Shown: piece by piece, positions 1-10,162 of the stretch
Numbering within the stretch: position 1 is the first letter of the stretch
Layout: every line of letters starts with the position of its first letter
NCBI GenBank assembly: GCA_937943575.1
Contig: CALEAV010000038.1
Span: 1 to 64,000, forward strand
DNA from: an uncultured bacterium
Lineage (GTDB): Bacteria > Desulfobacterota > Desulfobaccia > Desulfobaccales > 0-14-0-80-60-11
Reading direction: 5' to 3'
DNA length: 64,000 nucleotides
Program-made: the position numbers and the translations under genes
Notes under the pieces: model-generated
Seen by the model: the letters and a program-made list of their open reading frames with translations, nothing else
Told to the model about the DNA's origin: nothing
Databases searched by the model: none

Positions 1-926
1 TGGTGAACGCCCTGAAGGAGGGCTCCGAGCAGGTGGCCGCGGCCGCGGCCCAGGTGGCGGGGGCCAGCCAGTCCCTGGCCCAGGGCGCCAGCGAGCAGGC
101 CGCCTCCCTGCAGGAGACCTCCGCCTCCCTGGAGGAGATGGCCTCCATGACCCGGCAGAACGCCGACAATGCCACCCAGGCCAACACCCTGATGGCGGAG
201 TCGGCCCGGGTGGTGGAGCAGGCCGGGCAGGCCATGCACGGGTTGATGCAGGCCATGCAGGAGGTGACCCGGGCCAGCGAGGAGACGGCCAAGATCATCA
301 AGACCATCGACGAGATCGCCTTTCAGACCAATCTTCTGGCCCTGAATGCCGCAGTGGAGGCGGCCCGGGCCGGGGAGGCGGGGGCCGGCTTTGCGGTGGT
401 GGCCGATGAGGTGCGGGCCCTGGCCATGCGGGCCGCAGAGGCGGCCAAAAACACCGCCGACCTCATCGAGGGCTCGGTGACCCGCATCCAGGAGAGCAGC
501 AGTCTGGTGCAGCAGACCGCCGGCGCCTTTGACCAGGTGGCGGCCGCCTCCGGCAAGATGAAGAATCTGGTGGCGGAGATCGCCGCCGCCTCCGGCGAAC
601 AGGCCCAGGGGGTGGAGCAGATCAACAAGGCGGTCACCGAGATGAACTCCGTCACCCAGCAGGTGGCCGCCAACGCCGAGGAGAGCGCCAGCGCCGCGGA
701 GGAGCTGAACGCCCAGTCCGAGCAGATGAAGGCAGTGGTGGCGGAGCTCACCCGCCTGGTGGGCGGCGGCAGAAACGGCCTCAAACCGGCGGCCCTGGAC
801 AGAGGGGGCTGGCTCAAACGCCCCGCCCTGAAGCGGCCGGCCCTGGCGGAGAAGCCCACCCTGCCCGCCAAACCGGTGAAGCCCGAGCATCTCATCCCCT
901 TTGAAGAGGAGTTTCAGGAATTCTAA
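1..926 (+). CDS. methyl-accepting chemotaxis protein, C-terminal part (5' end outside window)
   Basis: C-terminal cytoplasmic signalling region of a chemoreceptor; sensor and membrane segments lie upstream of the window. The reading frame is open from the first base. The conserved hairpin tip that contacts CheW and CheA is visible around residues 105-125 of the fragment ([19 protein letters not shown]), flanked by Ala/Glu/Gln-rich heptads typical of methylation helices. The end is a Pro/Lys-rich flexible tail finishing in EFQEF, which fits the aromatic-x-x-aromatic pattern of the CheR/CheB-docking pentapeptide seen at the C-terminus of some receptors. It heads a chemotaxis operon (CheW follows after 63 bp). 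The MCP assignment is secure; the ligand cannot be inferred. Confidence 0.95.
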   Translation, partial: VNALKEGSEQVAAAAAQVAGASQSLAQGASEQAASLQETSASLEEMASMTRQNADNATQANTLMAESARVVEQAGQAMHGLMQAMQEVTRASEETAKIIKTIDEIAFQTNLLALNAAVEAARAGEAGAGFAVVADEVRALAMRAAEAAKNTADLIEGSVTRIQESSSLVQQTAGAFDQVAAASGKMKNLVAEIAAASGEQAQGVEQINKAVTEMNSVTQQVAANAEESASAAEELNAQSEQMKAVVAELTRLVGGGRNGLKPAALDRGGWLKRPALKRPALAEKPTLPAKPVKPEHLIPFEEEFQEF

Positions 927-989
927 CGAAACCGGCCGACTGCGCCGATAGATGAAGGGGGGGCGCCGGGCCCCCGGAAGGAGAGGCAT

Positions 990-1499
990 ATGGGAGAAGC
1001 GGCACGGTCCTTGGAAAAGAAGGGGCTGCGGGCCACGGAGGGCAAATACCTCACCTTCGTCCTGGCCGAGGAGGACTTCGGCCTGGAGATCCTGAAGGTG
1101 CGGGAAATCATCGGCATGCTGGACATCACCCCCATCCCCCAGACCCCGGCCTACGTCAAGGGGGTCATCAACCTCCGGGGGCGGGTGATTCCGGTCATTG
1201 ACCTGAGGCTGAAATTCGGCCTGCCCCCCATGGACTACGGCGAGCGCACCTGCATCATCGTGGTGGACGTGAAAACCCCCCAGGGGCCCATGCTGATGGG
1301 GGTGGTGGTGGACGCGGTCTCGGAGGTTCTCAACGTGGGGGCGGAGGACCTGGAACCCCCCCCCTCCTTCGGCCACGACCTGAACCAGTCGTACATCCTG
1401 GGCATTGCCAAGACCAAAGGCAGCATCAAGATCCTGCTGGACATTGACCGGGTGCTGTCCAGCGAGGAGCTCCTGGGCCTGGAGACCCTGGGGGGATGA
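990..1499 (+). CDS. cheW: chemotaxis coupling protein CheW
   Basis: CheW-domain adaptor of 169 residues, the usual size for a single-domain CheW, linking receptors to the kinase CheA. The family signatures are present: LTFVLAEEDFGLEILKVREI near residue 25, the GVINLRGRVIPVIDLR segment near residues 57-72, and the C-terminal LLDIDRVL. Start is ATG at 990 behind the ribosome site AAGGAGAGG. It lies between the receptor and cheR, so it is probably co-transcribed with them. cheA is not in this window and is presumably upstream or elsewhere. Confidence 0.96.
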   Translation: MGEAARSLEKKGLRATEGKYLTFVLAEEDFGLEILKVREIIGMLDITPIPQTPAYVKGVINLRGRVIPVIDLRLKFGLPPMDYGERTCIIVVDVKTPQGPMLMGVVVDAVSEVLNVGAEDLEPPPSFGHDLNQSYILGIAKTKGSIKILLDIDRVLSSEELLGLETLGG

Positions 1500-1722
1500 A
1501 GGGACCGGGGCTGGGGGAGGCCAAAAGCGGCGGGCGGTGACGGCGGTGGAGGATGCCCTCCCCCCACCGGGAGGGACCTGGGGAGCGGGCGGAGCTGAAA
1601 GCCTCTTTTCCTGAGCTTTCGCCCCCACCGAGAGAGACCTGGCGGAGGGGGACATTGCTGCGGTCGCCCAGGTCAACCTTCACCCCCGGAAGAGGGGACT
1701 GGCCCGGCAGGAGGCAGCAGCC
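1500..1722 (+). repeat. three degenerate ~60-bp units between cheW and cheR
   Basis: No gene. Three similar blocks begin near 1562, 1623 and 1683, a step of 61 then 60 bp. The first two start CCCCACCGGGAGGGACCTGG and CCCCACCGAGAGAGACCTGG; the third is shorter (CCCCGGAAGAGGGGACTGG). The period matches the longer array between cheX and cheB. Function unknown. Confidence 0.5.
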
Positions 1723-2604
1723 ATGCAGCCGCAGATCCGGAAATCATCCCCGGCGGAGCGCCCGGGGACCGGGGCCCTGGCAACGGTGCCCCCGCTGTCC
1801 ACCCGGGAATTCGACCTCATCCGGGAGCTGGTGCAGCGCCGGGCCGGGATCCACCTCAGCGACCAGAAACGGGAGCTGGTGCAGGCCCGGCTGGGGAAGC
1901 TCCTCCGGGAGGCGGGTCTGGCCAGTTTTCAGGACTATTACCGGCGGGTGATCCATGACCGCAGCGGCGCCGAACTCACCCGGCTTTTGGACGCCATCTC
2001 CACCAACCAGACGGCCTTCTGGCGGGAGCCGGCCCACTTTGAGTTCCTCCTGCGGGAGCTTTTGCCGGCCTGGCGCCGGGAGGGCCGGACCCGGGAGGGC
2101 CTGCGGCTGTGGAGCGCCGGTTGCTCCAGCGGCGAGGAACCCTACACCCTGGCCATGGTGCTGTGGGAGGCCCTGCCGGAGGCCGAGGCCCGGCGGTGCA
2201 CGGTGTTGGCCTCGGACCTCAACACCCAGGTGCTGGCGGCGGCGAAGCGGGGCATCTATGCCGCCAGCCGCCTCACACCCCTGCCCCCGGAGTGGCGGCG
2301 GCGCCACTTCCTCAAGGGCGTGGGCCGCTGGGAGGGCTATGTGCAGGTGAAGCCCCGGCTCAGGGAACTGGTGCACTTTTTCCGCCACAACCTGACGGAG
2401 CCTCCGTCCTTCACCGGCACGGTGCAGGTCATCTTCTGCCGCAATGTCATGATTTATTTCGAGAGAGAGACCCAGGCAGAAGTGATCCGCACCTTTTACG
2501 AGTGCCTCACACCCGGGGGCTACCTGTTCATCGGACACTCGGAGAGCCTGTGCAATCTCAGCCATCGCTTCGCGTACATCCGCCCCACGATCTATCGGAA
2601 ATAG
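1723..2604 (+). CDS. cheR: chemotaxis protein methyltransferase CheR
   Basis: S-adenosylmethionine-dependent methyltransferase that methylates glutamates of chemoreceptors. 293 residues, normal for CheR. Residues about 20-90 form the helical N-terminal domain, and the catalytic domain follows. Visible landmarks are a variant NQTAFWRE (usually NETxFFR), the SAM-binding WSAGCSSGEEPYTLAM, VIFCRNVMIYF, and the final GHSESL. Start ATG 1723 is preceded by AGGAGG at 8 bp. The receptor at the start of the window carries a possible CheR-docking pentapeptide, consistent with this CheR acting on it. Downstream cheD starts about 11 bp after the stop. Confidence 0.96.
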   Translation: MQPQIRKSSPAERPGTGALATVPPLSTREFDLIRELVQRRAGIHLSDQKRELVQARLGKLLREAGLASFQDYYRRVIHDRSGAELTRLLDAISTNQTAFWREPAHFEFLLRELLPAWRREGRTREGLRLWSAGCSSGEEPYTLAMVLWEALPEAEARRCTVLASDLNTQVLAAAKRGIYAASRLTPLPPEWRRRHFLKGVGRWEGYVQVKPRLRELVHFFRHNLTEPPSFTGTVQVIFCRNVMIYFERETQAEVIRTFYECLTPGGYLFIGHSESLCNLSHRFAYIRPTIYRK

Positions 2605-2615
2605 GCCCCGGTCGG

Positions 2616-3095
2616 GTGACCGTGGTGGTGGGGGTGGCGGATATGAAGGTGAGCAACCAGGCCAATCACCTGCTGGTGACCCACGCCCTGGGGTCCTGCA
2701 TCGGCGTGGCGGTCTATGACCCCCAGGCCCGGGTGGGGGGCCTGCTCCACTATATGCTGCCGGACTCGTCCCTGGATCCGGCCCGGGCGGCGGAGAACCC
2801 CTTCATGTTTGCGGATACCGGCATCCCCCGGCTGTTCCGGGAGTGCTACGCCCTGGGGGCCCAAAAGCATCGCCTGGCGGTGAAGGTGGCCGGCGGCGGC
2901 CAGGTCCTGGGGGGCGAAGAGCACTTTCAGATCGGCCGGCGCAATTACGCCGCCCTGCGCCGCATCTTTCTCCGCAACAATGTGCTGGTGGACAACGAAG
3001 AGGTGGGGGGCGCCAAGGCCCGGACCATGTTCCTGGACCTGGCCACCGGCCGGGTCTGGGTCAAGGTCATCGGGCAGAACCTCGTGGAATTATAG
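2616..3095 (+). CDS. cheD: chemoreceptor glutamine deamidase CheD
   Basis: Deamidase converting receptor glutamines to glutamates; in some species it also partners with CheC/CheX-type phosphatases. 159 residues from the GTG at 2616. The catalytic triad context is visible: Cys in the LGSCIGVAVYD motif, His in GLLHYMLPDSS and a Thr/Asn-rich segment after KHRLAVKVAGGG. The GTG start is chosen because family members begin with a short beta strand (here VTVVVGVADMKVS) that the later ATG at 2643 would remove. It sits in the cheR-cheD-HDOD-cheY-cheX-cheB run, all on one strand with short gaps. Confidence 0.93.
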   Translation: MTVVVGVADMKVSNQANHLLVTHALGSCIGVAVYDPQARVGGLLHYMLPDSSLDPARAAENPFMFADTGIPRLFRECYALGAQKHRLAVKVAGGGQVLGGEEHFQIGRRNYAALRRIFLRNNVLVDNEEVGGAKARTMFLDLATGRVWVKVIGQNLVEL

Positions 3096-3106
3096 GTGAG
3101 CGGGCC

Positions 3107-3991
3107 ATGAGTCTCATTCCCCAGATCCTGCGGTCCCTGAAGCATCTCCCGCCCTTCCCGGTGGTGGCGCAGCGGGCCCTGAACCTGCTCAACCAGCCCG
3201 AGGTCAGCATCGAGGAACTGGTGGAGGTGGTGAAATTCGACCCGGGGATCACCGCCAATATCCTGCGCATCAGCAATTCCGCCTACTTCGGGTTGCGCCG
3301 GGAGATCCACTCCCTCCACCAGGCCCTGCTGCTTCTGGGGACTCAGGAACTGCTGAAGATCATCATTGCCAGCGGCGCCACCCGCCTCTTTGCCAACGCC
3401 ACCCCGGGCTACTTCCAGGAACATCACGGCCTTTGGCGTCATTCCATCAGCTGCGCCCTCATGGCGGACCTCCTGGCCCGGGAACTGGCGGCCACGGAGC
3501 GCACCACCGCCTTTACCGCCGGCTTGCTGCACGACATCGGCAAGATCGTCCTCAGCCTCTACGTTCAGCAGAAATTCTCCCAGATCATGGCGGTGGTGGA
3601 CAAACGAAAGATCCCCTTTCAGCAGGCGGAAAAGCTGGTGCTGGGGATCAGCCATGCCGAGGTGGGGGGCGAAATGGCCCGCATCTGGGATTTCCCGGAC
3701 CGGCTGCGGCTGGTGATCCACTACCACCACCTGGACCGGCCCGAGGCCTTTGCCGATGACATGGTGCTCCTGGTGTATCTGGCGGATCTTTTGGTGATGA
3801 TGTTCGGCCAGGACCTGGGCAACGAAGGCCTGGCCTACGACGGCTTTCCCCAGGTGCTGCGGCACTTCAATCTCCGGGAGCGGGACCTGGAGCGGCTGCT
3901 GATGCATTTCAGCAGCTCCTGGGGGGAGGCCAAAGTCTTTTTTGGATTGGTGGGGGACGGCCATGCCGTACAACGTGCTCATCGTGGATGA
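3107..3991 (+). CDS. HDOD domain protein
   Basis: 294-residue protein with an HDOD (HD-related output) domain over most of its length, a non-catalytic relative of HD phosphohydrolases found in signalling proteins. Family landmarks are the opening LPPFPVVAQRALNLL, the DPGITANILRISNSAYFG segment near residues 45-62 and LLHDIGKIVL near residue 140. Start ATG 3107 follows AGGTGAG and lies 11 bp after cheD. Its 3' end overlaps cheY by 29 bp, suggesting translational coupling. It is an unusual member of a chemotaxis operon; a role in linking chemotaxis to another signal is inference only. Confidence 0.9.
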   Translation: MSLIPQILRSLKHLPPFPVVAQRALNLLNQPEVSIEELVEVVKFDPGITANILRISNSAYFGLRREIHSLHQALLLLGTQELLKIIIASGATRLFANATPGYFQEHHGLWRHSISCALMADLLARELAATERTTAFTAGLLHDIGKIVLSLYVQQKFSQIMAVVDKRKIPFQQAEKLVLGISHAEVGGEMARIWDFPDRLRLVIHYHHLDRPEAFADDMVLLVYLADLLVMMFGQDLGNEGLAYDGFPQVLRHFNLRERDLERLLMHFSSSWGEAKVFFGLVGDGHAVQRAHRG

Positions 3992-4350
3992 CTCCGCCAC
4001 CATGCGGGCCCTGATCCGGAAGGTCCTGGCCATCTCCGGGTTCAAGCTGGGTCAGTGCTTTGAGGGCGCCAACGGCCGGGAGGGGCTGGCCATCCTGGAA
4101 CAGCACTGGGTGGATGTGGTCCTCTCCGACATCCACATGCCGGAGATGGACGGCACCGCCTTCATCACCGCCCTGAAAGAGCACCCGCTGTGGCAGACCA
4201 TTCCGGTGGTGGTGGTGAGCACCGAATCCCGGGAGGAGGTCCTGGCCCCCTTCCGCCGCCTGGGCGTGGCGGGCTACATCCGGAAACCCTTCCGGCCGGA
4301 AACCATCCGGCGACAGCTGAGCACCCTCTTGGGGGAGGCGGGCACACCCG

Positions 4351-6311
<1,961 letters not shown>

Positions 6312-6720
6312 GGCCGTTGCCTCTCCCTCCAACGCGGATTATTCTGAGGCCAAGGGAGGCGCCTGCAAAGGACCGGCCATGTCCTGGGCCTTCATGATCT
6401 AGTCCTGGTTCCCCTCTGGACCTGCTGGAAGGAAAAGGACCTGGAGCTGCCGTCGGTTGACAGGGGGACTGCGTGCCGCTAAGCTCATAGGGTCAGGGCG
6501 GCAGGGAGGCCGGGGAAACAGCCTTCCTTCTCCCCTCCGCCTTCCCCTGTTCATCACGGCGGCGGATGGGGCAGAGGGGCGGGGTGCTGCTTTCAGGCCT
6601 CCGGGGGGAGAGGGCCAAGGGGCGGCTGCCCCCGGCAGCCTCTGATAATTATTTCGGGGTCCCAAATGGATGCGGGGGCCGGGCAGAGAGTCGCCCCGGC
6701 CCCGCCGGCTGAGGTCTCTG
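6312..6720. other. intergenic region between cheB and the HAD gene
   Basis: About 400 bp with no supported gene. A TTGACA box at 6457-6462 has only a poor -10 (TAAGCT, 17 bp on), and GATAAT at 6644-6649 lacks a -35. G-rich blocks around 6590-6630 resemble other intergenic GC-rich elements in the window. No terminator with a T-run was seen. Confidence 0.4.
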
Positions 6721-7347
6721 GTGCTGAAACTGGTGGGCTTTGACTGCGACGGCGTCCTCTTTGATTCCCGGGACGCCAACATCGCCTTTTACAACCATAT
6801 CCTGGCCCGTTTCGGGCGGGAGCCCCTGGCGGCGGCGCAGGTGGAGTTCGTCCACAGCCACACCTCCCGGGAGTCGGTGGAGTATCTTTTCCAGGGGGAC
6901 CCCCGCCTGCCGGAGGTCCTGGAGTATTGCCGCACCCTGGATTACCGCCCCTTCATCCCCCTGATGGTGGAGATGCCGCACCTGAGGGAGTTTCTCCGGT
7001 TTCTCAGGCCCCGCTACCGCACCGCGGTGGCCACCAACCGCACCACCACCACCCACACGGTCCTCACCCACCATGGGCTCTGGGACTCCTTTGATCTGGT
7101 GGTCTCCGCCCTGGATGTGGCGCACCCCAAACCCCACCCCGAGGCCTTCCGGCGCATCCTGGAGCACTTCCGCCTGAGGCCGGAGGAGGCCCTGTACATC
7201 GGCGATTCCGCCGTGGACGAGGCCTTCGCCCGCAACGCCGGCGTGCGCCTGGTGGCCTACCGCAACCCCGCCCTGGCGGCGGATTATCACCTGGAGTCCT
7301 TCGCCGAGGCCCCGGCCCTCATCCAGCGGCTGGCCCGGGAGGGCTGA
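6721..7347 (+). CDS. HAD family hydrolase (phosphoglycolate phosphatase-like)
   Basis: 208-residue haloacid dehalogenase-type phosphatase. Motif I is GFDCDGVLFDS (nucleophile Asp), motif II is in AVATNRTTT, the conserved Lys is in VAHPKPHPEAF, and motif III/IV is YIGDSAVDEAFARNAG. The helical cap (residues about 18-80) is of the beta-phosphoglucomutase/Gph type. GTG 6721 is preferred because GAGG lies 6 bp upstream and the protein core begins there; the upstream ATG 6670 would add an Arg/Pro-rich stretch unlike the family. The substrate is unknown. Confidence 0.85.
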   Translation: MLKLVGFDCDGVLFDSRDANIAFYNHILARFGREPLAAAQVEFVHSHTSRESVEYLFQGDPRLPEVLEYCRTLDYRPFIPLMVEMPHLREFLRFLRPRYRTAVATNRTTTTHTVLTHHGLWDSFDLVVSALDVAHPKPHPEAFRRILEHFRLRPEEALYIGDSAVDEAFARNAGVRLVAYRNPALAADYHLESFAEAPALIQRLAREG

Positions 7348-7625
7348 AGCGCCTGAGCTTCTAAAGGTCTCTTTCCGGGGGAGACTGGGCAGGAGAGTTT
7401 TGAGGCAGGCCAGGCGACCGGGGCATTCCCCTTCCACCTTCCCCGCATTTCCCGATAATTTGGGGACTGTGAGGCCAGGTGGCTGGGGCTGCCAGGAGAA
7501 AGTTTACGGGCCGGGGGTGGGGAAAAGGAGATTGGGGGCCACCTCCTCCCTGGCCCCCCTTTCCCCCACCTTCCCGACGCCGGCCTCAGATGGGCTGCAG
7601 GCAGGCGCCTTTCCGGCCAGGCCCT

Positions 7626-7910
7626 TTACAGCCCGGCCATGAGGCGGTCAAACTCCGCCACGGTCACCGCCGGTGCGGTGGAAAAGGCGATGCCGGTGAG
7701 CTTGCTCAAGGCCACGGAGGCCTGCATGGCGGCCCCGATATCCGGGAACTCCGTCACCAAGAGCAGGTCCTTGTCCCCCAGCAAGGCATACATGGCGCTG
7801 ACGCTTCCTCCGAATTTCCGGATGGTCTCCTCCGCCTGCTGGGTGCGCTGGGCGCTGATACCTTTGATGCCCTCCGCCGAATATTTGCCGAACATGAGAA
7901 ACAGGGCCAT
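7626..7910 (-). CDS. GYD domain protein
   Basis: 94-residue protein matching the small GYD family, ferredoxin-like alpha-beta proteins of unknown function common in bacteria. Seen are the opening beta strand MALFLMFGKYSAEGIKGI, a helix TQQAEETIRKFGG, the strand pair MYALLGDKDLLLVTEFPD and a helix AAMQASVALSKLTG. Start ATG 7910 is preceded by GGGAGG. It stands alone, oriented opposite to its neighbours. Usual length for the family, no odd features. Confidence 0.8.
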   Translation of the reverse strand: MALFLMFGKYSAEGIKGISAQRTQQAEETIRKFGGSVSAMYALLGDKDLLLVTEFPDIGAAMQASVALSKLTGIAFSTAPAVTVAEFDRLMAGL

Positions 7911-8054
7911 GGCGTCCCTCCCTTTGGGGCCTTCCGCCCCACGCTGATGTGGTTTTATTGTGCCAGAAGGCAGGGCGGCGGTCCAGGGGCGGAGGAGCAG
8001 GGGGCATTTTTTCTTTCCGGGAGGCGATTTTCCCCCGAGGTCCCCCGAAAGGGG

Positions 8055-8082
8055 TTGACTTGCCGGGGCAGGGGGGTAAATA
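8055..8082 (+). promoter_or_regulatory. candidate promoter for rubredoxin
   Basis: TTGACT at 8055-8060, 16 bp, then TAAATA at 8077-8082. It lies 63 bp upstream of the rubredoxin start, in an otherwise G-rich stretch. Confidence 0.45.
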
Positions 8083-8144
8083 TATGGTGAATTTGGCCTT
8101 CCCGCAGCGGCCCGCAGGGCCGGGAGGCCGACAAGGAGAGCGGC

Positions 8145-8306
8145 ATGAAAAAATACCAGTGCGAAGTGTGCGGCTATATTTATGACCCGGCGGCGGGTGA
8201 CCCGGACGGCAATGTCCCCCCCAACACCCCCTTCGAGAATCTCCCGGCAGATTGGGTCTGCCCCATCTGCGGCGCCAGCAAGGACCAGTTCAGCCCGGTG
8301 GACTGA
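8145..8306 (+). CDS. rubredoxin
   Basis: 53-residue rubredoxin, an electron carrier with one iron held by four cysteines. Both knuckles are present: CEVCGY at residues 6-11 and CPICGA at about 39-44, with the conserved [14 protein letters not shown] between them. Start ATG 8145 follows AAGGAGAG at an ideal distance. In anaerobes rubredoxin serves oxygen- and superoxide-detoxifying enzymes and other oxidoreductases; no partner is adjacent here, though an FAD oxidoreductase of rubredoxin-reductase type lies at 21426-22631. Full length for the family. Confidence 0.96.
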   Translation: MKKYQCEVCGYIYDPAAGDPDGNVPPNTPFENLPADWVCPICGASKDQFSPVD

Positions 8307-8343
8307 CCTCTATCCCTCCCGTCCCTGGTGAGCGGCGACGGGA

Positions 8344-9102
8344 GTGCCCCAGCCCGAGAGCATGCCCGCCAGTCGTCCAAATGCGCCCTCCCCGGAGTCG
8401 CCCCCGGCCCGGAAGAAATCCCTGGCCCGGGAATATGGCGAGGCCCTGATCATCGCCGTCATCCTGGCCCTCATCATCCGGGCCCTGGTGGTGCAGGCCT
8501 TTTCCATTCCCTCGGGGTCCATGCTCCCCACCCTGCAGATCGGGGATTACCTGCTGGTGAACAAATTCATCTACGGCATCCGCAATCCCTTCACCAACCG
8601 GGTCCTCATCCCCATCAGCCGGCCTAAGCGGGGGGATGTGGTGGTCTTCATCTTCCCCCAGGACCCCTCCAAGGACTACATCAAACGGGTGGTGGGCCTG
8701 CCGGGAGACCGGGTGCAGATCAGCCACAAGAAACTGCTTATCAATGGCCAGCCGTTTGACACCCCCCAGGCGGTTTATTCCGATCCGGAGGTGCTGCCGC
8801 CCCCGGCCCGGCCCGGTGAGCCGAGCCGGGACCACTTCGGCCCGGTGGTGGTGCCCCCGGACTCCTATTTCGTCCTGGGGGACAACCGGGACCACAGCTA
8901 TGACAGCCGCTTCTGGGGCTTTGTGCACCTGGACGGCCTCCGGGGCAAGGCCTTCATCATCTACTTCTCCTGGAACGGGGATCATTCCCTGCCGGTGTAT
9001 TTGGCATTTTTCAAGGGGTTGCGCCATTTCGTCACCACCCTGTCCTGGGATACCGAGGCCTTTGAGGTGCGGTGGGCCCGCATCGGCTCTCTGATCCGTT
9101 GA
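8344..9102 (+). CDS. lepB: signal peptidase I
   Basis: Membrane-bound protease that removes signal peptides from exported proteins. 252 residues with a single N-terminal membrane segment (ALIIAVILALIIRALVV) and the catalytic domain outside. Box B has the nucleophile Ser in SIPSGSMLPTL, box D the catalytic Lys in KDYIKRVVGLPGD and box E GDNRDHSYDSR. The start is uncertain between GTG 8344 and ATG 8362; both precede the same Pro-rich tail. It begins 38 bp after rubredoxin and may share its transcript. Confidence 0.95.
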   Translation: MPQPESMPASRPNAPSPESPPARKKSLAREYGEALIIAVILALIIRALVVQAFSIPSGSMLPTLQIGDYLLVNKFIYGIRNPFTNRVLIPISRPKRGDVVVFIFPQDPSKDYIKRVVGLPGDRVQISHKKLLINGQPFDTPQAVYSDPEVLPPPARPGEPSRDHFGPVVVPPDSYFVLGDNRDHSYDSRFWGFVHLDGLRGKAFIIYFSWNGDHSLPVYLAFFKGLRHFVTTLSWDTEAFEVRWARIGSLIR

Positions 9103-9122
9103 GAAGGGGGAGGTGCCGTCCC

Positions 9123-10052
9123 TTGCCGCCTCGCCGGCGGGGCTGGCGGACTGTGGCCCTGGCGGCGGCCCTGGCGCTCCTCTCCGGCTGCGGCCGTCCC
9201 GCCTCCCAGGCCGTGGTGGTGGTGGGCGCTCCGGACTCCCCCCGCCTGCGCCAGGTGGCGAAAGGCCTGGAGGAAGGCCTGGCCCCCCTGCCGGTGGAGC
9301 TGGTCACCCTCCCCCCATACGGGGAGGAGGGCGCTCAGACCCTGCGGCGTCTGAGGGCGGCCAAACCGCCTCTGTTCATCGCTCTGGGGACCCCGGCGCT
9401 CATGATGCTGGCCCCCGTGGAGAAGCGCCTGCCGGTGGTCTTTGCCATGGTGGCCAACCCCTACTTCAGCCACGCCGCCTGGGACCCGAAACGGCCTGAA
9501 TTCCATCAGCTCAACGTCACCGGCCTGGCCTCCCCCCCGCCGGTGGCCCAGGCCCTGAAGCAGGCCATGGCCCTGGCGGGGGCGCGGCCCTGGGGGCTGC
9601 TCTATGACCCCCGGGACGGCGCCGCCCTGGAGGCGGCCCACATCTTCCAACGCCAGACCGGGGAGCTGGGACTCACCGGGCTTTTGGAGGAGACCTCCGG
9701 ACCGGAGGGGGACGCGGCGGCCCTGGAGCGTCTGCTGGCCCGGGGGGCGGCGGTGCTCTATGTGCCGCCCGCCGCCACGGCCAAGCGCTATGCCCCCCGG
9801 ATCCTGGCCTGGGGCCGGGAGCGCCGGGTGCTGGTGGTGAACGGCCATCCGGAAATCTCCGAGCCCGGGGCCATCCTGACGGTCACCCTGGACTACGAGG
9901 CCCTGGGGCGGGAGGCCGCCCTCCTGGCCGGGCGGGTCCTGGCCGGGGAAAGCCCGGCGGCCATCCCCATCCGGGAGACCCAGCCCCTGAGAATTGAGGT
10001 GGACGAATCCCTGGTGCGCCATTGGGCCGGCTATCCGGCGCCCCGACGCTGA
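9123..10052 (+). CDS. lipoprotein, ABC-transporter substrate-binding family
   Basis: 309-residue exported lipoprotein of the ABC_sub_bind type (a periplasmic-binding fold used for diverse small ligands). TTG 9123 is taken as start because GGGGGAGG lies 9 bp upstream and translation from it gives a clean lipoprotein signal: basic PRRRGWR, hydrophobic VALAAALALL, then the lipobox LSGC. Two Rossmann-like lobes follow, with IALGTPALMMLAPVEKRLPV and VFAMVANPYF typical of the family. No permease or ATPase genes are adjacent, so its transporter is unknown. It begins 20 bp after lepB. Confidence 0.8.
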   Translation: MPPRRRGWRTVALAAALALLSGCGRPASQAVVVVGAPDSPRLRQVAKGLEEGLAPLPVELVTLPPYGEEGAQTLRRLRAAKPPLFIALGTPALMMLAPVEKRLPVVFAMVANPYFSHAAWDPKRPEFHQLNVTGLASPPPVAQALKQAMALAGARPWGLLYDPRDGAALEAAHIFQRQTGELGLTGLLEETSGPEGDAAALERLLARGAAVLYVPPAATAKRYAPRILAWGRERRVLVVNGHPEISEPGAILTVTLDYEALGREAALLAGRVLAGESPAAIPIRETQPLRIEVDESLVRHWAGYPAPRR

Positions 10053-10162
10053 AGCAGGCGGCGCCCCGAGGCTTGTGTCCGCTCCCTTTTCCCGCTGAGG
10101 GGGGAGCAGGGGGTCCGGATCCCCGGCCTTGCCTTTCACTTCCTGCAGAAGGAGACCCCGAC

